Shown: piece by piece, positions 47,490 to 57,377 of the stretch | Layout: each line of letters opens with the position of its first letter | How positions within the stretch are numbered: position 1 is the stretch's first letter | From: Bacillus sp. SKDU12 | Lineage (GTDB): Bacteria > Bacillota > Bacilli > Bacillales > Bacillaceae | Length of the DNA: 64,000 nucleotides | Assembly (NCBI RefSeq): GCF_010093085.1 | Contig: NZ_MSRC01000001.1 | Location: 62,001-126,000 of the forward strand | Direction of reading: 5' to 3' | Notes under the pieces: generated by a model | Databases searched by the model: none | What the model saw: the letters and a program-made list of their open reading frames with translations, nothing else | Told to the model about the DNA's origin: nothing | Translations under genes and position numbers: made by a program

Positions 47490-48827
47490 ATGAAATCATC
47501 AATATCAGCCAAGGAAACGATCGCCATCGGGCTTATGCTTTTTGCGTTGTTCTTTGGCGCAGGAAATATGATATTTCCGCCGGAACTTGGACAGGCAGCC
47601 GGGGAAAATGTTTGGAAAGCGATGACAGGATTTCTTGTGACGGGTGTCGGTCTGCCGCTTTTAGGTGTTGTAGCTGTTGCATTAACAGGTACAGATGCTA
47701 AAGGCCTTGCTGATAAGGCACATCCGGTCTTTGGAACCATATTTACAATCGTTCTTTATTTAACAATCGGACCGTTGTTTGCGATTCCGCGAACAGGCAC
47801 TGTTTCTTATGAAATTGCGGCTGTACCTTTTGTTAGCGGCATGCCTGCATGGCTCACACTTCTTATTTTTACGTTTCTTTTCTTTGCTGTTACGTACTAT
47901 TTGGCTTTAAATCCTACAAAGCTAGTTGACAGAGTCGGCAAGGTATTAACTCCTATTTTACTTGCTGTCATTGCAATCTTAGTCATCAAAAGCATCGTGA
48001 CGCCTATGGGAAGCGTTCAGTCACCGCTTGAAACATATGCTTCCGGATCATTGTTCAAAGGATTTTTAGAAGGATATAAAACAATGGACGCACTTGCTTC
48101 TATCGTGTTCGGAATTGTTGTTGTGAATGCCGTTAAGGATAGAGGCATTACCAGCCGTAAATCAGTTGCTTCCGTATGTATTAAAGCCGGACTTGTGGCA
48201 GCAGTAGGACTTGGCCTGGTTTACGTTTCGCTTGCATACTTAGGAGCTACAAGCACAGATTCTATCGGACTTCTCGGGGCAGGAAGCAAAATTTTATCAG
48301 CATCATCACAGCACCTGTTCGGATCTTTGGGAAATATCATTTTAGGCGTCGCTATCCTATTCGCATGCTTGACTACAAGCATTGGCCTTGTCTCTTCATG
48401 CGGAAATTATTTCTCAAAACTGATTCCTTCATTATCTTATAAAGCCGTTGTAACGATTGTCACTGTGTTCAGCTTTATTATTTCTAACTTTGGGCTGTCA
48501 AATATCATTTTGTTCTCAGTTCCTATTTTATCAGCTATTTATCCATTAGCAATTGTTATCATTTTGCTATCATTTATCGAAAAATTATTCAAAGGCAGAC
48601 GTGAAGTATATATCCTTTGTTTGATTGCAACTGGTATTTTTAGTATTATCGATGGCCTGAATGCTGCAAGCATTCCGATCGGTTCTTTAAATAAGATTCT
48701 CAGTGAATCGCTGCCATTTTACAGCTTAGGGTTTGGCTGGGTCATCCCTGCAATCATTGGAGGCATCGCCGGTTATCTGATTTCTCTTGCTACCGGTTCA
48801 AATAAAAAGCCTGCTAATATCAGCTAG
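47490..48827 (+). CDS. braB: Branched-chain amino acid transporter BraB
   Basis: 445-residue LIVCS-family Na+ symporter for leucine, isoleucine and valine. About 12 helices; the N-terminal motif FFGAGNMIFPPELGQAAG is characteristic. Later PRTGTVSYEIAAVPF and FACLTTSIGLVSSCGNYF fit the family. AGGAGGA precedes the ATG by 10 bases. Single gene with its own promoter, CodY-like boxes and terminator. Confidence 0.95.
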   Translation: MKSSISAKETIAIGLMLFALFFGAGNMIFPPELGQAAGENVWKAMTGFLVTGVGLPLLGVVAVALTGTDAKGLADKAHPVFGTIFTIVLYLTIGPLFAIPRTGTVSYEIAAVPFVSGMPAWLTLLIFTFLFFAVTYYLALNPTKLVDRVGKVLTPILLAVIAILVIKSIVTPMGSVQSPLETYASGSLFKGFLEGYKTMDALASIVFGIVVVNAVKDRGITSRKSVASVCIKAGLVAAVGLGLVYVSLAYLGATSTDSIGLLGAGSKILSASSQHLFGSLGNIILGVAILFACLTTSIGLVSSCGNYFSKLIPSLSYKAVVTIVTVFSFIISNFGLSNIILFSVPILSAIYPLAIVIILLSFIEKLFKGRREVYILCLIATGIFSIIDGLNAASIPIGSLNKILSESLPFYSLGFGWVIPAIIGGIAGYLISLATGSNKKPANIS

Positions 48828-48835
48828 TAAAGACG

Positions 48836-48872
48836 AAAAGCCTTATTGGACATGCATCCAATAAGGCTTTTT
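48836..48872. terminator. Bidirectional terminator between braB and ezrA
   Basis: Perfect 15-bp stem AAAAGCCTTATTGGA with its complement around a 6-base loop, flanked by T runs on both strands. Confidence 0.93.
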
Positions 48873-48882
48873 TATCTGCAAT

Positions 48883-50586
48883 TTATTGATATTGCCGCTG
48901 TTTTGTCTTTTGTGATTCTATTTTTCGAACAGAACCTGGTGCGGCTTTTTCAACCGCGGCCGCTGCAATTTCATATGCTTCACTGTAGTCATATTCATAA
49001 AAACGTCTTTCCGCTTCTTTCAGCTGTTCAGATAAAATATGATTCTGGCTTCTGAACCGGTTTCCAAACTGAATGATTTTTTCAATGAGGACTACCTGAT
49101 CGACAAGTTCCTCTGATTCCCGGCTCGCCCTGTTGACGATTTCTTCTGCTTGCTGCAAATGGGCTCCGGCTTCTTCCATATTTAATGGAAGTTCGTTTAG
49201 TTGGTTGACTGTTTCTTGAATATGATGATATGCGTTTTCCAGCATCTCTTGAATATGGCTTGGAACGCCTGGAATATTGCTTGTCTTTAGCAATCTTGCT
49301 GTCTCAGAAATTGTTTTTTTCAAATTGCCGAGCGTCTCTCTCGCCTGAAGCTCTTCTTTTCTCAATGCTTGCAGGTTTTCACGGTATTCCGCATGCTCTT
49401 TTTTCACTTCTTCAATCTGCGTCTCTATTGAAGCAACCTCTTCTACTAAAAGCGAATAGGCGACGTGCTCTGCATCGAGCTTATCTTTAACAGATGAAAG
49501 CAGCTTGCCAATTTCATCAAGACGCTTTTCAAAAGCCTGCTGTTTCCCAAGCTCGCCAGCTGTCAATCTGTAGCTTTCCTTCACCAGCTCAGTTTCTGTC
49601 TTTGTATGTTCTTTCTCTTCTTTCAGCTTGTCATAAGCAATAATCAATTCAGGCATTTTGCTTAGGACAGATTGGCCAGCTTCGACTTCACCCTCCAGCT
49701 GCTGATAAACAGCTTGAATGTTTTCGTCTATGAGCTGCAGAATTGCAGAGGCTTCATCAATATCCAGCTCAGTCAACAAGACATGTTCCGCCCGTTTCAG
49801 CTGATTTGACAGATTTTCCAGCTCCTTATCAAGCTGGATATGCTCAAGCCTATACCCTTTCTCCTTCATTTCGCGATAGCCGTCCTTGAGCTTCGCAATC
49901 TGTCCGGGCACCGTCTGTTTGCAGTCAGCTAACAGCTTCGGTACGTCATCTATATATGACTGAAGCCGATCAAGGTTACGGTCCTGCTCAAGCAGCACTT
50001 GTCGTGCGGCAATATAGTTTCCGCTTTCTGTTTCTTCCTCAAACTGTTTTATTCCGCTCCAAATGTCGTCAAGATCCTTTTCAAGGCTGTCATAGAGCTC
50101 TCCGTAAAGGTGGCTGTATGCGAGCAGGTTTTTTCGCGACTTTGAATAGCGTTCTCTCACCTGTTCAATCTCTTCACGGCTCTTTTCCTCACTTGTAACG
50201 AGGTCGCTGATTTCGCGAAGAATCTTTTCAATGTTCGATTCCGCAGCTGTCAGCAGGTCGTCGATATGAACGAGCACTTGATTAGCCTTTTTAAAACGGT
50301 ATTTGTCTGCGTTTTCTTCGGCGTCATAAAGGAGCTCTTCGACCTTTGGCATGTGGGCTGTAACAATCTCATCCCATTCTTCACGCCACTTTTCAAAGAA
50401 CTCTTCCGTCTGCCCCGTCATTTTTAAATGCTTGATTTTGGACATTTCTTCCACGATTGACCGATTTAGAATTTCAATCTTCCAGGATTCCAGCCGGTCA
50501 ATTTCGCTGTAAATTTTTTTCCTGAAAAAGTAGCCTGCTGCAAACAGCGCAAGCAATACAATTAATAATCCAATGACAAACTCCAT
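48883..50586 (-). CDS. ezrA: Septation ring regulator EzrA
   Basis: 567-residue protein with one N-terminal transmembrane helix (residues 3-20, FVIGLLIVLLALFAAGYF) and then a cytoplasmic spectrin-like coiled-coil array to the end. It binds FtsZ, prevents polar rings and links division with wall synthesis. The septal localisation region FGNRFRSQNHILSEQLKEAE lies near the C-terminus, followed by a short basic, Gln-rich tail (KTKQRQYQ). AAGGGGG is 7 bases before the ATG. It is monocistronic and divergent from hisJ. Confidence 0.95.
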   Translation of the reverse strand: MEFVIGLLIVLLALFAAGYFFRKKIYSEIDRLESWKIEILNRSIVEEMSKIKHLKMTGQTEEFFEKWREEWDEIVTAHMPKVEELLYDAEENADKYRFKKANQVLVHIDDLLTAAESNIEKILREISDLVTSEEKSREEIEQVRERYSKSRKNLLAYSHLYGELYDSLEKDLDDIWSGIKQFEEETESGNYIAARQVLLEQDRNLDRLQSYIDDVPKLLADCKQTVPGQIAKLKDGYREMKEKGYRLEHIQLDKELENLSNQLKRAEHVLLTELDIDEASAILQLIDENIQAVYQQLEGEVEAGQSVLSKMPELIIAYDKLKEEKEHTKTETELVKESYRLTAGELGKQQAFEKRLDEIGKLLSSVKDKLDAEHVAYSLLVEEVASIETQIEEVKKEHAEYRENLQALRKEELQARETLGNLKKTISETARLLKTSNIPGVPSHIQEMLENAYHHIQETVNQLNELPLNMEEAGAHLQQAEEIVNRASRESEELVDQVVLIEKIIQFGNRFRSQNHILSEQLKEAERRFYEYDYSEAYEIAAAAVEKAAPGSVRKIESQKTKQRQYQ

Positions 50587-50782
50587 AATGAGCCCCCTTG
50601 CTGTTAACCTTAATCTGTCAGGGTGTTTTATTTATTCAGAAAGATTTCAGGATATGTATTGAGAAAAACTGTCGTTTTCATTGTTATTATGATACCATGT
50701 AACCAACATTTTTTGACCAGAAATCCAAAACTTTTTGTACGAAATCGGCAGGATTTGACTATTTTTTCATGGGGTGACACCA

Positions 50783-51589
50783 ATGCAAAAGCGAGACGGA
50801 CATATTCACACACCATTTTGCCCTCACGGCTCCGATGACACACTCAGACAATATGCTGAAGAGGCGCTAAAAAAAGGCTTTGAAACAATTACATTTACCG
50901 AACACGCCCCATTGCCGCCCTCATTTACTGATCCTACCCCGCTGAAAGACAGCGCAATGGCACAAGCCTCTCTGGAGCGCTATATCAATGAAATAACCGG
51001 ATTAAAAAAAGAATATCGTGGACAGCTTACTATACAGACGGGCCTTGAGGTCGATTATATTGCTGGCTTTGAAGATGAAATCAAATTATTTCTGGATACA
51101 TATGGGCCCTATTTAGATGACAGTATCCTATCCGTTCACTTTTTGCATGCAGGCTCTTCCTATCTGTGCCTTGATTATGATGAGCATACCTTTAAAGAGC
51201 TGATTTCAGCCTGCGGAAGTATTGAAGCTGTGTATGAGCAATATTACCGCAGTGTCTTTTCTTCCATTGTAGCACCTCTAGGCCGCTTTAAGCCAAAAAG
51301 AGTCGGTCATATCACACTCGTCCAAAAATTCATCAAACTGTTTCCATACAGCATGCCTGAATATATTCGCGGACTTGTTTCACAGTGCCTGAATGCTATT
51401 GAAAAAAATGAAATGGAGCTTGACTTCAATACTTCCGGCTTAAGAAAAACTCATGCTGGCGTCATTTATATCGAGGATTGGATGCTGAATGAAGCGAAGC
51501 AAAAAAAAATCCCGCTTGTGTTTGGGTCTGATGCCCATCAAGCGGGAGATATCGGGTACGCATATGACACGTTTTTGGAGCGGTTCTAA
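50783..51589 (+). CDS. hisJ: Histidinol-phosphatase (PHP type) HisJ
   Basis: 268-residue PHP-domain histidinol phosphate phosphatase (ytvP, also called hisK), encoded away from the his operon. Metal motifs: RDGHIHTPFCPHG at the N-terminus, TFTEHAPLP, ILSVHFLHAG and VFGSDAHQAGDIG near the C-terminus. The ATG at 50783 follows GGGGTGA. The last codons overlap those of refZ on the other strand, and the refZ terminator lies within this gene. Confidence 0.94.
   Translation: MQKRDGHIHTPFCPHGSDDTLRQYAEEALKKGFETITFTEHAPLPPSFTDPTPLKDSAMAQASLERYINEITGLKKEYRGQLTIQTGLEVDYIAGFEDEIKLFLDTYGPYLDDSILSVHFLHAGSSYLCLDYDEHTFKELISACGSIEAVYEQYYRSVFSSIVAPLGRFKPKRVGHITLVQKFIKLFPYSMPEYIRGLVSQCLNAIEKNEMELDFNTSGLRKTHAGVIYIEDWMLNEAKQKKIPLVFGSDAHQAGDIGYAYDTFLERF
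51500..51546 (-). terminator. Terminator of refZ inside hisJ
   Basis: On the minus strand CCCGCTTG (51546-51539) pairs with CAAGCGGG (51518-51511), with an internal GGGCATCAGACCC hairpin, followed by ATTTTTTTTT (51510-51501). It lies about 40-85 bases beyond the refZ stop. Confidence 0.85.
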
Positions 51590-52209
51590 TTGATCAGTGC
51601 CATGTCTCCTGTCCGGAAGACGCTTCTAATCCAAACTTTGATTTCTTCAAAATACATTTTATAAAAGTATGGCTCGTGCGGCTGCATGTAGAGCACTTCT
51701 GAGATATATTGAGGCTGGAGATATGGCATCATTAAGAGAGATTTTAATTGGAGAAGAAAATGGGGCAGCGGCAGCGTTAAATGTTCGCATCGTTTTTCTC
51801 CTTCCTCAATGACCAGCTGGAAGATATATTTTTCCTTCATTAAGTATGTGGACATGATTTCCCTGATTAGCGTGGAGTCAATCGTAACTTCCCGATAGAC
51901 AAAACGAGTTAATTGACGATGGTTATGCTGATAGGATAAAATATCGAAAACCAATTGGAGAAGCTGTTCCTGCGTACTTTGAGAAGAGATAGTGCCTGCC
52001 GCTGTTTCAAGTGTTTTGCAATAGCCTTCGTAAAACTCTGAAACTAAGTATTCCATCAAACCTCCTTTGCCTTTAAAATAGTAGGAGATGTGCGCAACAT
52101 TTACATCAGCTGACTTTGCGATTTCACGGACAGACGTACCAGAGAATCCTTTTTGGTTAAAGAGCATGACAGCAGATTCAATAATTTTGTCTTTGGTGCT
52201 TACTTTCAT
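51586..52209 (-). CDS. refZ: TetR-family division regulator RefZ
   Basis: 207-residue TetR-type protein (YttP). The N-terminal helix-turn-helix is at about 8-50 (SAVMLFNQKGFSGTSVREIAKSADV and HISYYFKGKGGLMEYL). In B. subtilis RefZ binds sites around the origin and modulates FtsZ ring position at the onset of sporulation. Start at 52209 follows AAGGAGTG; the three extra codons overlap that site. The stop overlaps the hisJ stop on the opposite strand. Confidence 0.93.
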   Translation of the reverse strand: MKVSTKDKIIESAVMLFNQKGFSGTSVREIAKSADVNVAHISYYFKGKGGLMEYLVSEFYEGYCKTLETAAGTISSQSTQEQLLQLVFDILSYQHNHRQLTRFVYREVTIDSTLIREIMSTYLMKEKYIFQLVIEEGEKRCEHLTLPLPHFLLQLKSLLMMPYLQPQYISEVLYMQPHEPYFYKMYFEEIKVWIRSVFRTGDMALIN

Positions 52210-52335
52210 ACGGCTCACTCCTTCCTCTTGATATTATTCAAGCAGAAGGCCTTTGTTCCTGTAAGAACTTATCGACAAATGCCGGCAGAAAAGCCGGAAC
52301 TCTGTTTTATATTATAGAAAAAGTGAGGGTTTTCC

Positions 52336-52827
52336 ATGTTCCATGTCGAAAAACAATCTGAAGATAAAGAAAAAAACTATCAGCTTCTGCTAAAACAGCT
52401 CGAAGCCATCATCGAAGACGAAACAGATCCTATTGCAAACTATGCAAATGCTTCAGCACTTCTGTACCACTCGCTGCCTGAAGTAAACTGGGCAGGTTTC
52501 TATTTTGCCAAAGAAGAGGATGGACAGCTTGTGCTAGGGCCATTCCAAGGTCTGCCGGCGTGTGTACGGATTCCTTTCGGCAGAGGCGTCTGCGGTACAG
52601 CGTATACAAATGGAAAAACAGAGCGTGTCGCAGATGTAAACGCGTTTCCGGGACATATCGCCTGCGATGCTGCGTCTCAATCAGAAATTGTGCTCCCGAT
52701 TCATGTAAGCGGAAAAGTTGTCGGCGTCTTGGATATCGACAGCCCAATGAAAAACCGTTTCGATGAAATGGATGAAAAATATCTTTCGCAATTTGCCGAA
52801 ACGCTTGAAAAAGCGTTGGCACAGTAA
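52336..52827 (+). CDS. ytsP: Free methionine-(R)-sulfoxide reductase (GAF domain) YtsP
   Basis: 163-residue single GAF-domain protein of the fRMsr type. The three conserved Cys are present: Cys76 in GLPACVRIPFG, Cys86 in GRGVCGTAYT and Cys110 in GHIACDAASQSEIV. The family reduces free Met-R-sulfoxide. AGTGAGGG is 6 bases before the ATG. It shares its terminator with the convergent dgcP. Confidence 0.93.
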   Translation: MFHVEKQSEDKEKNYQLLLKQLEAIIEDETDPIANYANASALLYHSLPEVNWAGFYFAKEEDGQLVLGPFQGLPACVRIPFGRGVCGTAYTNGKTERVADVNAFPGHIACDAASQSEIVLPIHVSGKVVGVLDIDSPMKNRFDEMDEKYLSQFAETLEKALAQ

Positions 52828-52830
52828 TCG

Positions 52831-52865
52831 AAAAGCCCAAAACAATTTTTGTTTTGGGCTTTTTA
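52831..52865. terminator. Bidirectional terminator between ytsP and dgcP
   Basis: Perfect 15-bp stem AAAAGCCCAAAACAA with its complement around a 4-base loop, with T-rich flanks. Confidence 0.93.
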
Positions 52866-54596
52866 TTTTATTGATTCATGAATCATCAAACGGTTTTTTC
52901 CGCTTCGTTTCGCGCTGTACAGCGCTTCATCAGCCTCATGCACAAGCTCCTTTAGAGACTTTCTCGTTTCTGCTGTCCAGCAGGAGATCCCGCATGAAAT
53001 CGTTACCTCGGGTTTCGTACTATTTCTGACCGCATCAATCAATTGCTCAGTAATCCGTTTTCCCATCGCAACAGGCGCATTCGGCAAATAAATCGCCAGC
53101 TCTTCGCCTCCCCAGCGGGCGCCTACATCTTGCTTTCGGATGTTGCTTTTCATCACCGAAGCGACTTGAATTAAAATCTCGTCTCCAGTTTGATGACCGT
53201 ATGTATCATTTACATTCTTAAAATTATCAATATCAACCAGGATAAAGACACCCTTTTGGTCGACTTTCATGCTGTATTGAATTTTTTCATCTAAATATGC
53301 CCTTGAATACAGTTCAGTCAGCTGATCCGTTTTGACGAGATGCTCAAGGCGGTCGCGAAGCATTGAGTTGGTTACAGCCAATGTTGCGTGATGAATCAGC
53401 GCTTGAAACAGCTTGTACATTTCAAATGTAAAAGCGTACAATTCCTGTTTCAATAAAACAGCAAAGCCTAAAAGCCTGTCATTCTCAATCATTGGAGCTG
53501 CCATCAGCGAGCCGTAGCCGGCCTTTCCAAAAATAGACTGGCCATTCCCGTTGAAAATCCCTTTTTCTTCATACAGCTTCTCTTTCCATTCATCATATAA
53601 ATCAAATGGCTTTTCTTCAAAAAACGCTGTGCTGCCAGGGAGCAATGCTAACTTTTCAAAATGGTCTATATAAAAAAAACCCACTTCTTCGGCCTGAAAC
53701 GATTCTGCCATTCTTACAGCTAGATCATTCATCGTATCGGTCAATGTCAGTCCCTGATTCAGGCGGCGTGATGTTTCATTGATCAATTCCAAATTTGTGA
53801 TGCTTGCTTTGGATTGTTCATAGAGCTGGGCATTTTCAAACGCCTTTCCCGCCGCGTTTGCTATCAGTGACATTTCATTAAGGCAGTCGTCGGTAATAAA
53901 ACTGCCGTCCGTCCCCTCAGCCATCAGCACCCCATATGTTCCCTGTTGTCCTTTGATCGGAATGTAGGCTGCAGATTCATTTTTTCGCAACATATCCCCG
54001 GATAAATACACTTTGAGGGCAAAGGAATCGGATCCTTCTCCTTCCATATACAGCTCTTTTGCAGGAGCGCCTAAACATTGATCTTGATCGTGCGATATAT
54101 AGAGGGAAAATTCAAAGAGAGAAAACGTGCGGGTCAAGCTTTCTAAAAGCTGCTTCAGCACTTCTGTCTGATCCAGCAGTGAATGGAAGAGCTCTGTCAT
54201 TTTGTATATCTTTTTTTGATAGATCGTTTGATTATAGAGTTTTTCTTGTTTTATGGACTGGTTTAGAAATGAGGAAATCACGCCAGGAAGCCCTTCAGGC
54301 ATCTCAATATCCTGCCTGCATTTCAGATGAAAGCGCCTGCCGCCGGTGTCTTCAATCAAATAACACGAGGCATTTACTTTCGAAGCTGAAAATGAAACTA
54401 GATCATCCGCCTGTTTTGAAGCAGAGGCGGATGGTGCCGGTGTAAGCGAAACACAAAGGGATGAAAAACAGGTCTGAAGAGCCGAGGTAAGCCATTTGAA
54501 AGAGTCGGTGAATGTAACTTTTTCCGATTTCGTTAATAAAAAATCGAGCATATGAGAATGAAAGGCGGATAATTGTTCTTTTGTTTGTTTTACCAT
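52863..54596 (-). CDS. dgcP: Diguanylate cyclase DgcP
   Basis: 577-residue cytoplasmic protein (YtrP) with GAF-like sensor regions over about the first 400 residues and a C-terminal GGDEF domain. The active site is RWGGEELAIYLP, and an inhibitory I-site RKQD lies exactly five residues before GGEE, so product feedback is expected. DNFKNVNDTYGHQTGDEIL is the nucleotide loop. It makes c-di-GMP, which inhibits motility in B. subtilis. An extended -10 TATAAT (54640-54635) lies 39 bases upstream. Confidence 0.94.
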   Translation of the reverse strand: MVKQTKEQLSAFHSHMLDFLLTKSEKVTFTDSFKWLTSALQTCFSSLCVSLTPAPSASASKQADDLVSFSASKVNASCYLIEDTGGRRFHLKCRQDIEMPEGLPGVISSFLNQSIKQEKLYNQTIYQKKIYKMTELFHSLLDQTEVLKQLLESLTRTFSLFEFSLYISHDQDQCLGAPAKELYMEGEGSDSFALKVYLSGDMLRKNESAAYIPIKGQQGTYGVLMAEGTDGSFITDDCLNEMSLIANAAGKAFENAQLYEQSKASITNLELINETSRRLNQGLTLTDTMNDLAVRMAESFQAEEVGFFYIDHFEKLALLPGSTAFFEEKPFDLYDEWKEKLYEEKGIFNGNGQSIFGKAGYGSLMAAPMIENDRLLGFAVLLKQELYAFTFEMYKLFQALIHHATLAVTNSMLRDRLEHLVKTDQLTELYSRAYLDEKIQYSMKVDQKGVFILVDIDNFKNVNDTYGHQTGDEILIQVASVMKSNIRKQDVGARWGGEELAIYLPNAPVAMGKRITEQLIDAVRNSTKPEVTISCGISCWTAETRKSLKELVHEADEALYSAKRSGKNRLMIHESIK

Positions 54597-54634
54597 ATTT
54601 TTATCACCTGAAAGTTTACCCCTGATTTTTGTTT

Positions 54635-54640
54635 ATTATA
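54635..54640 (-). promoter_or_regulatory. Extended -10 of dgcP
   Basis: TGATATAAT on the minus strand; no good -35, as usual for extended -10 promoters. Confidence 0.5.
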
Positions 54641-54672
54641 TCATAAACGGCGAAGTGATAATGAAGGAATGG

Positions 54673-54701
54673 TTGACTTCAAAACAAATAAATTATATAA
54701 T
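54673..54701 (+). promoter_or_regulatory. Sigma-A promoter of rpsD
   Basis: TTGACT, 17 bases, TATAAT, about 190 bases before the rpsD ATG. Confidence 0.9.
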
Positions 54702-54707
54702 GACCTT

Positions 54708-55493
<786 letters not shown>

Positions 55494-55498
55494 TCGTT

Positions 55499-55533
55499 AA
55501 AACCCCCTGCCGCTACGCGGTGGGGGTTTTTTT
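55499..55533 (+). terminator. Terminator of rpsD
   Basis: AAAACCCCC-CCGC-tac-GCGG-GGGGGTTTTTTT hairpin directly after the rpsD stop. Confidence 0.95.
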
Positions 55534-55641
55534 ATCGTCTGTTTCGTCTATTGCCTCTTGCTCGCCAACACTATCCCGCGTCTTTTGGTCCCAATAATCC
55601 CGCTGAAGCCTCTCTTTTGCAATTGTGCACATGAGATTCAT
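55513..55641 (-). CDS. Candidate 42-residue small protein antisense to the rpsD terminator
   Basis: Frame beginning MNLMCTIAKERLQRDYWDQK and ending DETDDKKTPTA. GAAAGGAGCG lies 6 bases before the ATG, a strong ribosome-binding site. The product is hydrophilic and charged, with no membrane helix. Its last nine codons and the stop are the antisense of the rpsD terminator hairpin. It follows the tyrS terminator; I see no clear promoter between. I do not recognise it. It may be a real small gene (possibly sporulation- or stress-expressed) or a chance frame. Confidence 0.45.
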   Translation of the reverse strand: MNLMCTIAKERLQRDYWDQKTRDSVGEQEAIDETDDKKTPTA

Positions 55642-55726
55642 GGTCAGCGCTCCTTTCTAAAAGGTGGTGATGATCATGTTTGCCCTTTCTAATTTACTCT
55701 TTTCCTGTTATTCATATGCGCTAAAC

Positions 55727-55764
55727 AAAAAAAATCCTTTGCCTTTAGCGGCAAAGGATTTTTT
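55727..55764 (-). terminator. Terminator of tyrS
   Basis: AAAAAATCCTTTGCC pairs with GGCAAAGGATTTTTT around a 6-base loop. Confidence 0.95.
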
Positions 55765-55765
55765 C

Positions 55766-57055
<1,290 letters not shown>

Positions 57056-57060
57056 TTAAA

Positions 57061-57335
57061 ATAAAAAACGCCCCTTCGTTTACACGAAGGGACGATTGAT
57101 TATCGCGGTACCACCCTACTAATAAGAGAACGTAAAACATTCGCCTTATCACTTTGCCTGATAACGGATCAGGTCCGTTCTTTCACTACTGAAAGCCTGG
57201 CCGGCTTTGTTTGCAAAAGCGGTTCATGAGTGTATTCGATATATCCGTCTGTACTGATTTTCACCGGCCATCAGCTCTCTGGAACGTAAGGATATCCTAC
57301 TTGTCTCAATCTTTACCTTTTCATATGAAGCTATA
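57061..57335 (-). promoter_or_regulatory. Tyrosine T-box riboswitch of tyrS
   Basis: The minus strand holds the T-box sequence AGGGTGGTACCGCG (57117-57104), a Stem I with AGAGAGCTGATGG and GGTGAAAATCAG, and a specifier loop GAATACAC with the Tyr codon UAC at 57234-57232. The terminator CGTCCCTTCGT/ACGAAGGGGCG with a T run is at 57095-57061. Uncharged tRNA-Tyr is expected to stabilise the antiterminator. Confidence 0.95.
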
Positions 57336-57338
57336 TCA

Positions 57339-57367
57339 TTTTTAACATAAATAAAATTCCATGTCAA
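57339..57367 (-). promoter_or_regulatory. Promoter of tyrS
   Basis: TTGACA (57367-57362), 17 bases ending in TGT, then TAAAAA (57344-57339) as an extended -10. The -35 lies only 10 bases after the acsA stop. Confidence 0.7.
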
Positions 57368-57377
57368 CGCCGCCTTT

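Noticed and set aside
50600-50782. Sigma-A promoter pair in the ezrA-hisJ gap
   Set aside because: A TATCAT with extended TG for ezrA and several AT-rich strings for hisJ exist, but spacing and -35 matches are poor.
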